Shown in pieces: positions 1 to 6,450 of a stretch of DNA of 17,232 nucleotides. This DNA comes from JAAZFZ01 sp035647435 (lineage in GTDB: Bacteria > Bacillota > Clostridia > Oscillospirales > Acutalibacteraceae): contig DASRNM010000151.1 in the NCBI GenBank assembly GCA_035647435.1, positions 1-17,232 on the forward strand, read 5' to 3'. A model generated the notes under the pieces. It searched no databases, was not told the DNA's origin, and saw only the letters and a list, made by a program, of their open reading frames with translations. The translations under genes were made by a program, and so were the position numbers. The first letter of the stretch is position 1; every line of letters starts with the position of its first letter.

Positions 1-8
1 TTATAAAA

Positions 9-3000
9 ATGGGGGGTACCAAATTGTTACACAAAAGAATTGTAAAGAAAGTCACTGCTGTCATATTGTCGCTCACGCTTTTGTTTGCAGTGTTCCCTGC
101 AGGGGCATTTATTGCGATAGCAACACAAATAAGTGACCCGCTACAAGTCGGGGTTATATCCGACATTCACTATTTCCCTCAATCGCTTACGGGCGGCAAT
201 TGTCAGGCGTTTTTGGATTATAGCAACCTTTCAACAGATCAGATAGGCGAGAGCGAAAGCCTGTTGAACACGGCTCTCGATGCAATTAAAATACATGCTC
301 AGCAAAACGGCATGAAATACCTTTTTATACCTGGTGATATTACAAAAGACGGGCAGTATCAGGCTCATGTTGAACTTGCTCAGAGGCTTGAGCAGTTTGA
401 GCAAGAAACGGGCATAGAAGTGTTTGTCATCAACGGCAACCATGACTTGAATTGCCATAAAGCGGTGACTTTTGAAAACGGATATAAGGAGAATGCAAAA
501 ATCACTACCCCCGAGCAATGGCTTGATATCTATAAAAATCTTGGCTATGACCATTCTTATAACACATATACTCCTCCCGAGGGTGAAAAGTCAGGCATGC
601 TTTCGTATTCCTCAAGGCTTGACGGTGGATACAGGCTTATTGCGATGGATGTGTGCAAATACAGTGCTGATGCAACCGAAAGTGGCATGGATAGCCACGA
701 AACGGGTGGCAACATGAGCGAGGGCCTTATGCAATGGGTTATTTCCGAAATTGAAGACGCTGAGAGATGCGGCGAGGAAGTAATCGGCATGATGCACCAT
801 AGCGCATCCCCCCACTATGGAATCCAAAAAGCACTTTTGCAGGGTTTTACAATTGACAACTGGCTTGAAGTGAGCGAAACACTTGCAGACGCAGGCATGC
901 ATTATGTTTTCACAGGGCATATCCATATGAGTGATGTATGTAGCCATGTTTCTGATAATGGTGAGGTGCTTTACGACATAAGCACAGCAAGTCTTGCGGG
1001 TTACCCGAACACTTTTAAAGAGGTTTTGTTTGAAGAAGATGCTGATGGATTCACGGCAGACATTGAAACATTTGATGTCGACTGTGAGGAAAATGTTGTT
1101 GTAGGAGATATCGTGTATGAAAAACCCTATAAATACACTCACTCCTTTGGTCAAACTTATGGGCATGAAGGGATAAATCAGTTTGGCAAGGATATGGTTG
1201 CAGATATTATCTACAACTTATTTGGCGATATAAACGAAAACGGTGGTTTAATTGCGCAAATATCAGACATGGGTTTAGACCTTGAAAAAGTTTTTTCGGA
1301 TTTGCTCGGCGAGGGACTAAAAATTGGAAACATTGATATTTTTACATACAAAAACCTTATGAGCTTTGTCAATGCTTTGGCGAACCAGATAGACGAAAAT
1401 TATATTCAACAGCCCGAAAGGGTAGTGCAGCTTGCAAACCTTGCGATTGATAAGCTGTTGAGCATAAGAGTTTCTGATGTTCCGTGCACAAAGTTTATTG
1501 ATACCATAGGTTTCGGTGACCCGAACAAATGTGGAACCTTAGAAGATTTTGGCATGACAATGATTGCTTATTATGCTGAGGGTGATGAAGATATAAGCGA
1601 CGACGAGTTTGCCAAATCTGTACTTTATAACCTTGAAAACGGCGATGTTGTGCAAAGCATTGTTGATGTTTTGATAGAAATAATAATTGATGATGTATTG
1701 CAAAATGATATTCTATCTACACTTCAAATAGAATTAAGTTCAATTTTCGTCAACAAATTGACAAAAAGGACAATTGGTTCTTTACTTGACTTTCTGCTGA
1801 ATATAGCACTCGGCGGAGATAAGAGCTTTAGAAACCTTATTGATTTTGTGTTCAGGCTTGGGGTTCTTCCCTATTCAAGCATTCACGATATCCTTGACCA
1901 CTATATGGACGAATATTTAACATACAGTCAGCTTGAAAGCATCGGAATAACCATGGCCGAACTGGCAGGAAGCTTTATGATTGACGACAATCCAGGCGAA
2001 CTGATGGATAATTTTGTAAAGCTTAGATATAATGGGCCAGTTGAGGTTATCCCGACAGCGGAGGATTATCGACTTCCGTCACTTGTTGCGGTAACATTCG
2101 GGGACAATGCTGAAACTGATAGAAATTTCAGCTGGTACACCAAGTATTCGGTAACGGGCACCGATATAGAAATTGTGCCTTACAGTGAAAATCCGCAGTT
2201 TAGAGGTGTGCCCACAACGAGAGATAACATTCAAGCATATACCAATCAGGTTAACAGGGAGTACCCCGGTGTTGACATAGGCATTTTCGGATTTTTACCA
2301 TATACGGAAAACCTTATAAGGCATACGATAAAATTGTCGGGGCTTGAAACGGGTGAAAAGTATTGCTACCGTATCGGCGATGCCTCGAAAGGCTGGTGGA
2401 GTGATGTCGGGGTTATTGAAACCAACGATAATTCAGACAGCTTTGCCTTTTTACACATGACGGACTCACAAAGTCAAAACGAAAAGCAATATTTGCGTGG
2501 TTGGTCAAAAACTGTTTCAACAGCGTTTGATATGTTCCCAGAGAGCGATTTTATTGTTCATACGGGCGACGCGGTTGACGCAGGGAAAAATGTGAACCAA
2601 TGGAAATGGCTTTTCAATACAGCGTCAGACGATTTGCTAAACACCGTTATGATGCCTACAGCGGGTAACCATGAAAACAAAGGTGCGGCAATAACAGAAA
2701 ACTTTTTGCTCACAAATATCCCGAGACAAAGTCTTGAAAGCGGAGTCTATTATTCTTTTGATTATAACAATGCTCATTTTATGGTTTTAAACACAAATGA
2801 CTTTGATGAAAACGATAAATTGAGTCAACAGCAAATAGATTGGCTCAGACAAGATGCGCACTCGAGCAATGCACAGTGGAAAATTCTTGCCTTGCACAAG
2901 GCGGTCTATTCAAACGGTTCTCACTTTGATGACAAGGAAATCATTAATATGCGTGAGCAGTTGAACACGCTTATGCCTGAGTTAGGCATTGATGTCGTTC

Positions 3001-3578
3001 TTCAAGGGCATGACCATGTTTATATGAGAACAGGTGTTATGAACAACAATGAAGTGGTCGAGACACAAGAGGAAGACGTTACTTACAACGGCAGAACATA
3101 CAGTGCAAAAATGCAACCCAGGGGCACGATTTATTCAATCCCCTCAACCTGCGGTGTAAAATTCTATAATGCAAAGAAAACTGAAATGACCAACAAGTTG
3201 TTCCCGCAGGCAGAGTCGATTGTTGAAACTCAAAACCCTGTATTCGCATCTTATCACATAGAGGACAACATTCTTTATTATGATGCATACATTGTTGAGG
3301 ACGGCTCAGCGAACAGGATTGACAGCTTTGCAATTGTAAAAGAAAAGGTTGATCGAAAAACATTCGTAACGGCAATAGATGACGCGAACAATGGAATCAC
3401 GCCTAAAGTTATGGCAATTCAGTATGAAAACGAAGGGGATTTGAATGTTGAAGAAGTCGACAATTCAAACCCGCAAACAGGTGATACGATATTAATTCTT
3501 GTCGGAACATTGCCCGTTTTCGCTGCAAGCGCGGTGTTCGTGCTGACCTTGCGCAAGCGCAAAAAAAACAACATATAG
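9..3578 (+). CDS. Secreted, wall-anchored protein with two metallophosphoesterase domains
   Basis: This 1189-residue protein starts with a lysine/arginine stretch and a hydrophobic signal segment (about residues 10-40). The first calcineurin-like phosphoesterase domain spans about 45-370, with D52-x-H54, G109-D110, GNHD 143-146, HH 263-264 and GHIH 303-306. Residues about 370-690 are helical and unrecognised. Residues about 690-806 resemble the Fn3-like N-terminal domain of purple acid phosphatases. A second phosphoesterase domain follows, with D819-S-Q821, G853-D854, GNHE 886-889, H963 and GHDH 1000-1003. It lacks the Tyr of the purple-acid GDxxY motif, so it is probably not a true purple enzyme. 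The C-terminus has NPQTG (1154-1158), a hydrophobic stretch and an RKRKK tail, a sortase signal. Cleavage of external phosphomono- or diesters is inferred; the substrate is unknown. The ATG at 9 has no visible ribosome site because the window begins there. A TTG at 24 behind GGGGGGT (11-17) is a plausible alternative start. Confidence 0.85.
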   Translation: MGGTKLLHKRIVKKVTAVILSLTLLFAVFPAGAFIAIATQISDPLQVGVISDIHYFPQSLTGGNCQAFLDYSNLSTDQIGESESLLNTALDAIKIHAQQNGMKYLFIPGDITKDGQYQAHVELAQRLEQFEQETGIEVFVINGNHDLNCHKAVTFENGYKENAKITTPEQWLDIYKNLGYDHSYNTYTPPEGEKSGMLSYSSRLDGGYRLIAMDVCKYSADATESGMDSHETGGNMSEGLMQWVISEIEDAERCGEEVIGMMHHSASPHYGIQKALLQGFTIDNWLEVSETLADAGMHYVFTGHIHMSDVCSHVSDNGEVLYDISTASLAGYPNTFKEVLFEEDADGFTADIETFDVDCEENVVVGDIVYEKPYKYTHSFGQTYGHEGINQFGKDMVADIIYNLFGDINENGGLIAQISDMGLDLEKVFSDLLGEGLKIGNIDIFTYKNLMSFVNALANQIDENYIQQPERVVQLANLAIDKLLSIRVSDVPCTKFIDTIGFGDPNKCGTLEDFGMTMIAYYAEGDEDISDDEFAKSVLYNLENGDVVQSIVDVLIEIIIDDVLQNDILSTLQIELSSIFVNKLTKRTIGSLLDFLLNIALGGDKSFRNLIDFVFRLGVLPYSSIHDILDHYMDEYLTYSQLESIGITMAELAGSFMIDDNPGELMDNFVKLRYNGPVEVIPTAEDYRLPSLVAVTFGDNAETDRNFSWYTKYSVTGTDIEIVPYSENPQFRGVPTTRDNIQAYTNQVNREYPGVDIGIFGFLPYTENLIRHTIKLSGLETGEKYCYRIGDASKGWWSDVGVIETNDNSDSFAFLHMTDSQSQNEKQYLRGWSKTVSTAFDMFPESDFIVHTGDAVDAGKNVNQWKWLFNTASDDLLNTVMMPTAGNHENKGAAITENFLLTNIPRQSLESGVYYSFDYNNAHFMVLNTNDFDENDKLSQQQIDWLRQDAHSSNAQWKILALHKAVYSNGSHFDDKEIINMREQLNTLMPELGIDVVLQGHDHVYMRTGVMNNNEVVETQEEDVTYNGRTYSAKMQPRGTIYSIPSTCGVKFYNAKKTEMTNKLFPQAESIVETQNPVFASYHIEDNILYYDAYIVEDGSANRIDSFAIVKEKVDRKTFVTAIDDANNGITPKVMAIQYENEGDLNVEEVDNSNPQTGDTILILVGTLPVFAASAVFVLTLRKRKKNNI

Positions 3579-3586
3579 ATAAATGA

Positions 3587-3614
3587 AACGGGAGTGCTTG
3601 ACGGTGCTCCCGTT
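3587..3614 (+). terminator. Hairpin after the phosphoesterase gene, possible terminator
   Basis: A perfect 8-bp stem (AACGGGAG / CTCCCGTT), extendable by three further pairs that include two G-T wobbles, begins 9 bases after the stop codon. It is followed by TTAAAACC rather than a T-run, so it is a weak or factor-assisted terminator, or a 3'-end stabiliser. Confidence 0.5.
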
Positions 3615-3650
3615 AAAACCGTGCATAGACTAACTAATTATGAAAAAAGC

Positions 3651-3679
3651 TTGACATAGAATTTTGCATATGATAATAT
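3651..3679 (+). promoter_or_regulatory. Sigma-A-type promoter for rpmG-secE-nusG
   Basis: TTGACA (3651-3656, perfect -35) is followed after exactly 17 bases by TAATAT (3674-3679, -10). An overlapping TATGAT at 3669-3674 would leave only 12 bases and is rejected. Transcription should start near 3686, giving a leader of about 110 bases before rpmG. Confidence 0.75.
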
Positions 3680-3686
3680 ATATCTA

Positions 3687-3770
3687 CCTCTGGCGGAGGG
3701 TTATTTTTTTGTACCCTGTTTTTGTGGCGTTTAATATAGGTCAAGCCTGCCATAGTCCGGAGGGAGGCTT
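3687..3770 (+). promoter_or_regulatory. Structured 5' leader of rpmG, unassigned
   Basis: A small stem CCTC/GAGG (3687-3699) is followed closely by a run of seven T (3704-3710), which resembles a weak early terminator. GGGT (3698-3701) can alternatively pair with ACCC (3713-3716). Further on, AAGCCT (3743-3748) pairs with AGGCTT (3765-3770) around a purine-rich loop. I do not recognise a named leader family, and the structure is judged by eye only. Confidence 0.3.
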
Positions 3771-3795
3771 AAAAAATCCAAATGGAGGTGCCGTT

Positions 3796-3945
3796 ATGCG
3801 TGCTAAAATTACGATTTCTTGCACGGAGTGCAAACAGCGAAATTACAATACTATGAAGAACAAGAAAAACACACCCGACAGGCTGGAGATGAACAAGTAT
3901 TGCAGGTTCTGCAAAAAACACACTCTTCACAAAGAAACTAAGTAA
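3796..3945 (+). CDS. rpmG: Large-subunit ribosomal protein L33 (zinc-ribbon form)
   Basis: This 49-residue protein has the normal L33 length and is a structural component of the 50S subunit. It carries two CxxC pairs (C9/C12 and C36/C39) that form the zinc ribbon, so it is the zinc-binding C+ form rather than the zinc-free paralogue seen in many Firmicutes. The start is the ATG at 3796, five bases after GGAGGTG (3784-3790). A longer open frame upstream from 3664 runs through the leader and is not used. It is the first gene of the rpmG-secE-nusG-rplK-rplA cluster, the usual Firmicutes order. Identification is firm. Confidence 0.95.
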   Translation: MRAKITISCTECKQRNYNTMKNKKNTPDRLEMNKYCRFCKKHTLHKETK

Positions 3946-3960
3946 GCGGGAGGAATAGTT

Positions 3961-4323
3961 ATGGCAAAAAGAGAAAAATCAGAAGCCGCTGAAAAAGTAA
4001 AGAAGGCTGCAAAAAACAACAAGCCTGCAAAGGCTAAGTCAAAAAAAGACAGTACATTTGCTCGCTTTTTAAAAGCATTCCCCAAATTCTGGAAAGACTT
4101 TAGAGCTGAAGTTAAAAAAATTATTTGGCCGGATTCAAAAACTGTTTTAAAAAGTACGGGCGTTGTCGTTGTTGTTGTTGCAATAATTACAGTTATTATT
4201 TATTTGATTGACCTTGGGTTAGTCTCAGGCATCGGCGGGCTTAAAAACTTAGCACAGGATGTTGTCACTGAAGTGAGTACAACTATTGCAAATGCTCAAG
4301 AAACAACTACACTAATAGGCTGA
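3961..4323 (+). CDS. secE: Preprotein translocase subunit SecE
   Basis: This is a 120-residue membrane protein of the SecYEG channel, which moves unfolded proteins across or into the cytoplasmic membrane. The N-terminus (about 1-45) is a very lysine/alanine-rich cytoplasmic tail. The conserved amphipathic SecE segment follows (FRAEVKKIIWPDSKTVLKST, about 47-66), then a single valine/isoleucine-rich membrane helix (about 65-90) and a short tail. Single-helix SecE is typical of Gram-positive bacteria. GGGAGG lies just upstream of the ATG, 15 bases after rpmG, and nusG follows after 19 bases, so the genes are co-transcribed. The tRNA-Trp gene sometimes found between rpmG and secE is absent. Confidence 0.95.
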   Translation: MAKREKSEAAEKVKKAAKNNKPAKAKSKKDSTFARFLKAFPKFWKDFRAEVKKIIWPDSKTVLKSTGVVVVVVAIITVIIYLIDLGLVSGIGGLKNLAQDVVTEVSTTIANAQETTTLIG

Positions 4324-4342
4324 TTAGACTTGGAGGTAGAAC

Positions 4343-4903
4343 ATGTCTATTGACTCCAGGTGGTATGTAATCCACACTTATTCCGGTTACGAAAACAAAG
4401 TTGCCGTCAATATCGAAAAGGTTGTTGAAAACCGAGGGCTTCAAGATCAAATTCTTGATATAAAAATTCCGACTGAGATAGTTGAAGAGGTCGGCAAGGA
4501 TGAAAAAAGGCGCGAGGTTGAACGCAAACTGTTCCCTGGTTATGTTCTTGTTAATATAACTGTTTCATTTGACAAAGACCATAGACCCACAATAACTGAC
4601 GATACATGGCTTGCAATCAGAAACATCAGAGGAGTCACGGGCTTTGTTGGCCCTCAAGGGAAACCAATGCCCTTGTCCGACAAAGAGGTGCTTGCCTTGG
4701 GTGTTGAAAAGAGAAGTATAGAGGTCAAATATGAAGTTGGAGATACTGTCACGATAGTTGACGAAATATTTGACGGGTTTACAGGTACGGTTGAAGAAAT
4801 TGACATAGACAAAGACATAGTCAAAGTAACCGTATTAGCACTTTTTGGCAAAGAAACACTTGTTGAATTGGGGCTTGACCAGGTTGAGCCAATCAAAGAG
4901 TAA
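4343..4903 (+). CDS. nusG: Transcription termination/antitermination factor NusG
   Basis: This 186-residue protein has standard NusG length. The N-terminal NGN domain begins with RWYVIHTYSGYENKV (about 6-20) and binds RNA polymerase. The C-terminal KOW domain starts near residue 132 (VGDTVTIVDEIFDGFTGTVEE) and contacts Rho, ribosomal protein S10 or other partners. It modulates pausing, elongation and transcription-translation coupling. The ATG at 4343 is preceded by GGAGGT with good spacing. It follows secE as in nearly all bacteria, and the 134-base gap to rplK holds a structured leader. Identification is firm. Confidence 0.96.
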   Translation: MSIDSRWYVIHTYSGYENKVAVNIEKVVENRGLQDQILDIKIPTEIVEEVGKDEKRREVERKLFPGYVLVNITVSFDKDHRPTITDDTWLAIRNIRGVTGFVGPQGKPMPLSDKEVLALGVEKRSIEVKYEVGDTVTIVDEIFDGFTGTVEEIDIDKDIVKVTVLALFGKETLVELGLDQVEPIKE

Positions 4904-4915
4904 TTTATTTTTGAT

Positions 4916-4975
4916 AATTTACGGGTATTCCCGTTTAAATTATGTATGCCGCTCGCGGCATACGGACTTCGGTCC
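4916..4975 (+). promoter_or_regulatory. Upstream hairpin stack of the rplK leader
   Basis: Three hairpins follow one another. The first is AATTT-ACGGG / CCCGT-TT-AAATT (4916-4941, with a 2-base bulge). The second is a perfect 8-bp stem GTATGCCG / CGGCATAC with loop CTCG (4944-4963). The third is GGAC-TTCG-GTCC (4964-4975), a UUCG tetraloop hairpin. They lead directly into the L1-site mimic. There is no T-run, so they are not a classical terminator. They may insulate the L1 element or act as an RNA-processing site after nusG. Confidence 0.55.
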
Positions 4976-4977
4976 AA

Positions 4978-5016
4978 GTGGGAGGAGTAGCTTCGGCTAC
5001 CCCGCCAAATACCACA
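4978..5016 (+). promoter_or_regulatory. L1-binding site mimic of 23S rRNA upstream of rplK
   Basis: GTGGGAG (4978-4984) and AAATACCAC (5007-5015) flank a stem GTAGC-TTCG-GCTAC (4987-5000). GTGG pairs with CCAC to close the element. From memory of the rRNA, the L1 stalk of 23S rRNA has the same pair, GGUGGGAGG and GAAAUACCACC, around its helix. Free L1 is known to repress the L11-L1 mRNA in bacteria by binding such mimics. The element ends 8 bases before the rplK Shine-Dalgarno (5024-5030). Assignment rests on motif match, not on a covariance search. Confidence 0.8.
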
Positions 5017-5037
5017 TTACAATGGAGGTGCGAAATA

Positions 5038-5463
5038 ATGGCACAAAAGGTTGTTGGCTTAATAAAGCTGCAAATTCCTGCCGGAAAAGCAACCCCGGCA
5101 CCGCCTGTTGGCCTTGCTCTTGGTCAGCATGGTGTTAATATTATGGCATTTACAAAAGAGTTTAACGAGCGTACAAAGAATGATATCGGTCTGATTATTC
5201 CAGTAGTAATCACAGTGTATGCTGACCGTTCTTTCACCTTTGTAACCAAAACACCGCCTGCATCAATCCTTATCAAAAAGGCTTGTGGCATAGATAGCGG
5301 TTCAGGCGTCCCCAACACGACCAAGGTCGCAACAATCACCGGTGAGCAGATAAGAAAAATTGCCGAACAGAAGATGCCCGACCTTAACGCAGCGAGCGTT
5401 GAAACTGCAATGGAAATGATTGCAGGCACGGCTCGTAGCATGGGCGTAACTGTCGAAGATTAA
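5038..5463 (+). CDS. rplK: Large-subunit ribosomal protein L11
   Basis: This 141-residue protein has exactly the usual L11 length. It binds the GTPase-associated region of 23S rRNA at the base of the L7/L12 stalk and takes part in factor binding. The N-terminal proline-rich segment LQIPAGKATPAPPVG and the C-terminal region ending in TARSMGVTVED are characteristic. The start is the ATG at 5038, seven bases after GGAGGTG (5024-5030). An in-frame ATG at 4942 lies inside the leader hairpins and is rejected. rplA follows. Expression is probably repressed by free L1 through the mimic at 4978-5016. Confidence 0.96.
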   Translation: MAQKVVGLIKLQIPAGKATPAPPVGLALGQHGVNIMAFTKEFNERTKNDIGLIIPVVITVYADRSFTFVTKTPPASILIKKACGIDSGSGVPNTTKVATITGEQIRKIAEQKMPDLNAASVETAMEMIAGTARSMGVTVED

Positions 5464-5465
5464 TG

Positions 5466-5500
5466 CTCCCGGGTGGGAGGAACAATCCGATTTAACCACA
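5466..5500 (+). promoter_or_regulatory. Second, shorter L1-site mimic between rplK and rplA
   Basis: GTGGGAGG (5473-5480) and TTTAACCAC (5491-5499) repeat the L1-recognition layout. GTGG pairs with CCAC, and a minimal inner stem GGA/TCC surrounds the loop ACAA. A competing hairpin CTCCC (5466-5470) / GGGAG (5475-5479) would destroy the motif. The rplA Shine-Dalgarno begins at 5506, six bases after the element, so bound L1 could block initiation. TGGGAGGAA occurs twice, at 5474-5482 within the mimic and at 5505-5513 over the Shine-Dalgarno. Confidence 0.7.
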
Positions 5501-5521
5501 CGATTGGGAGGAAATTATGAA

Positions 5522-6211
5522 ATGAAACACGGAAAAAAATATGTAGAAAACGCAAAGCTCGTTGATAGAGCAATGCTATATGACCCTTTAGAAGCACTTG
5601 AAATTGCTGTAAAAACAGCAACTGCTAAATTTGATGAAACCGTTGAGGTTCATATTCGATTGGGCGTTGACTCAAGGCATGCGGACCAACAAGTCCGTGG
5701 CGCTATTGTTTTGCCCAACGGAACAGGCAAAACAGTGAAAGTCGTAGTTTTTGCCAAAGGTGACGAAGCAAAGGCCGCAGAAGAGGCGGGCGCTGACATT
5801 GTCGGAGCTGAGGACCTTGTTGCAAAGGTACAGGGAGGATTCCTTGACTTTGATGTTGCTGTTGCTGCACCGAACATGATGGGTCTTGTCGGTCGTTTAG
5901 GTAAGGTTTTAGGCCCCCGTGGTCTTATGCCCAGCCCTAAGGCAGGCACAGTAACACCAGATGTTGCAAAGGCTGTTACAGAGGCTAAGGCAGGCAAAAT
6001 CGAATACAGACTTGATAAGACAAACATTATCCATTGCCCGATAGGCAAAGCATCCTTCGGCGCTGAGAAGCTCAATGAAAACTTCTCTGCACTTTTGGGA
6101 GCTGTTATCAAGGCAAAGCCCACCACAATTAAGGGGCAGTATATTCGCTCATGTGTTGTTGCAACAACAATGGGCCCAGGCATCCGCACAAACCCCTCAA
6201 AGCTAGTTTAG
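5522..6211 (+). CDS. rplA: Large-subunit ribosomal protein L1
   Basis: This 229-residue protein has the usual L1 length. It forms the mobile L1 stalk on 23S rRNA, aids release of deacylated tRNA, and is the known translational repressor of the L11-L1 mRNA. The conserved core FDETVEVHIRLGVD, the segment LGPRGLMPSPKAGTVT and the C-terminal GPGIRTNPSKL are all visible. I chose the ATG at 5522 (MKHGKK). GGGAGG lies at 5506-5511, a 10-base gap. An in-frame TTG at 5504 would overlap that site and is rejected. An out-of-frame ATG at 5517 lies at the more usual 5-base spacing but stops after one codon. No terminator follows; the rplJ promoter lies 20 bases downstream. Confidence 0.95.
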   Translation: MKHGKKYVENAKLVDRAMLYDPLEALEIAVKTATAKFDETVEVHIRLGVDSRHADQQVRGAIVLPNGTGKTVKVVVFAKGDEAKAAEEAGADIVGAEDLVAKVQGGFLDFDVAVAAPNMMGLVGRLGKVLGPRGLMPSPKAGTVTPDVAKAVTEAKAGKIEYRLDKTNIIHCPIGKASFGAEKLNENFSALLGAVIKAKPTTIKGQYIRSCVVATTMGPGIRTNPSKLV

Positions 6212-6231
6212 ATTAAGCATTTATTAATTGC

Positions 6232-6260
6232 TTGACACAGTTTAAAAGCTGTGCTACAAT
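6232..6260 (+). promoter_or_regulatory. Sigma-A-type promoter for rplJ-rplL
   Basis: TTGACA (6232-6237) is followed after exactly 17 bases by TACAAT (6255-6260). It lies just after rplA and just before the conserved L10 leader, so rplJ-rplL can be transcribed separately from rplK-rplA. Confidence 0.85.
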
Positions 6261-6263
6261 TAC

Positions 6264-6401
6264 AAAGCTGTTTACCAAAGACAGCAGGTGCATTTTATGC
6301 ATAATGGTTTTACCGCCTGCCGAGGAAGACACATGCACATTTGACGCCAAGTGCGTTAAAAGAGTATGTATGCCCTTCCGCGGTAAAGCGGAAGGGCTTT
6401 T
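6264..6401 (+). promoter_or_regulatory. L10 leader RNA (autoregulation of rplJ-rplL)
   Basis: The opening hairpin GCTGTTT/AAGACAGC around ACC (6267-6285), GCAGG (6284-6288) pairing with CCTGC (6316-6320) over an inner GCAT-TTT-ATGC hairpin (6290-6300), and the downstream CGAGGAAGA are features I recognise from the Firmicutes L10 leader (Rfam L10_leader). The L10-(L12)4 complex is known to bind this structure, which mimics its 23S rRNA site. The leader ends in a terminator hairpin (6372-6401), so control here is probably by attenuation. GGAAG (6324-6328) is complementary to CTTCC (6375-6379) in that hairpin and could form an antiterminator; this is inference. Confidence 0.88.
6372..6401 (+). 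terminator. Attenuator hairpin at the end of the L10 leader
   Basis: A perfect 10-bp stem GCCCTTCCGC / GCGGAAGGGC with loop GGTAAA is followed by TTTTAGTTTT. It lies 50 bases before the rplJ start, so it must be read through for expression. It is the expected expression platform of the leader. Confidence 0.85.
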
Positions 6402-6450
6402 AGTTTTAATAAAATAAGCCTTTATTGCACAAATACGGAGGTGAATTCAA

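Noticed and set aside
3664..3795. N-terminal extension of rpmG from an upstream ATG
   Set aside because: It would add 44 residues to a universally short protein; the ATG at 3796 has a perfect ribosome site, and the upstream ATG lies within the promoter.
3946..3960. tRNA-Trp gene expected between rpmG and secE in some Clostridia
   Set aside because: Only 15 bases separate the genes, just enough for a ribosome site.
4875..4916. Possible internal promoter for rplK at the end of nusG (TTGACC, GATAAT)
   Set aside because: No pair of boxes has a spacing near 17 bases.
4942..5037. N-terminal extension of rplK from ATG 4942
   Set aside because: The segment encodes RNA hairpins and the L1 site; starting at 5038 gives exactly 141 residues.
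5650..6189. Long open frame on the minus strand across rplA
   Set aside because: It is fully antisense to a certain ribosomal protein gene, has low-complexity composition from codon bias, and has no ribosome site or recognisable domain.
6215..6233. AAGCA / TGCTT inverted repeat touching the rplJ -35 box
   Set aside because: Only 5 bp with a 9-base AT-rich loop; likely chance.
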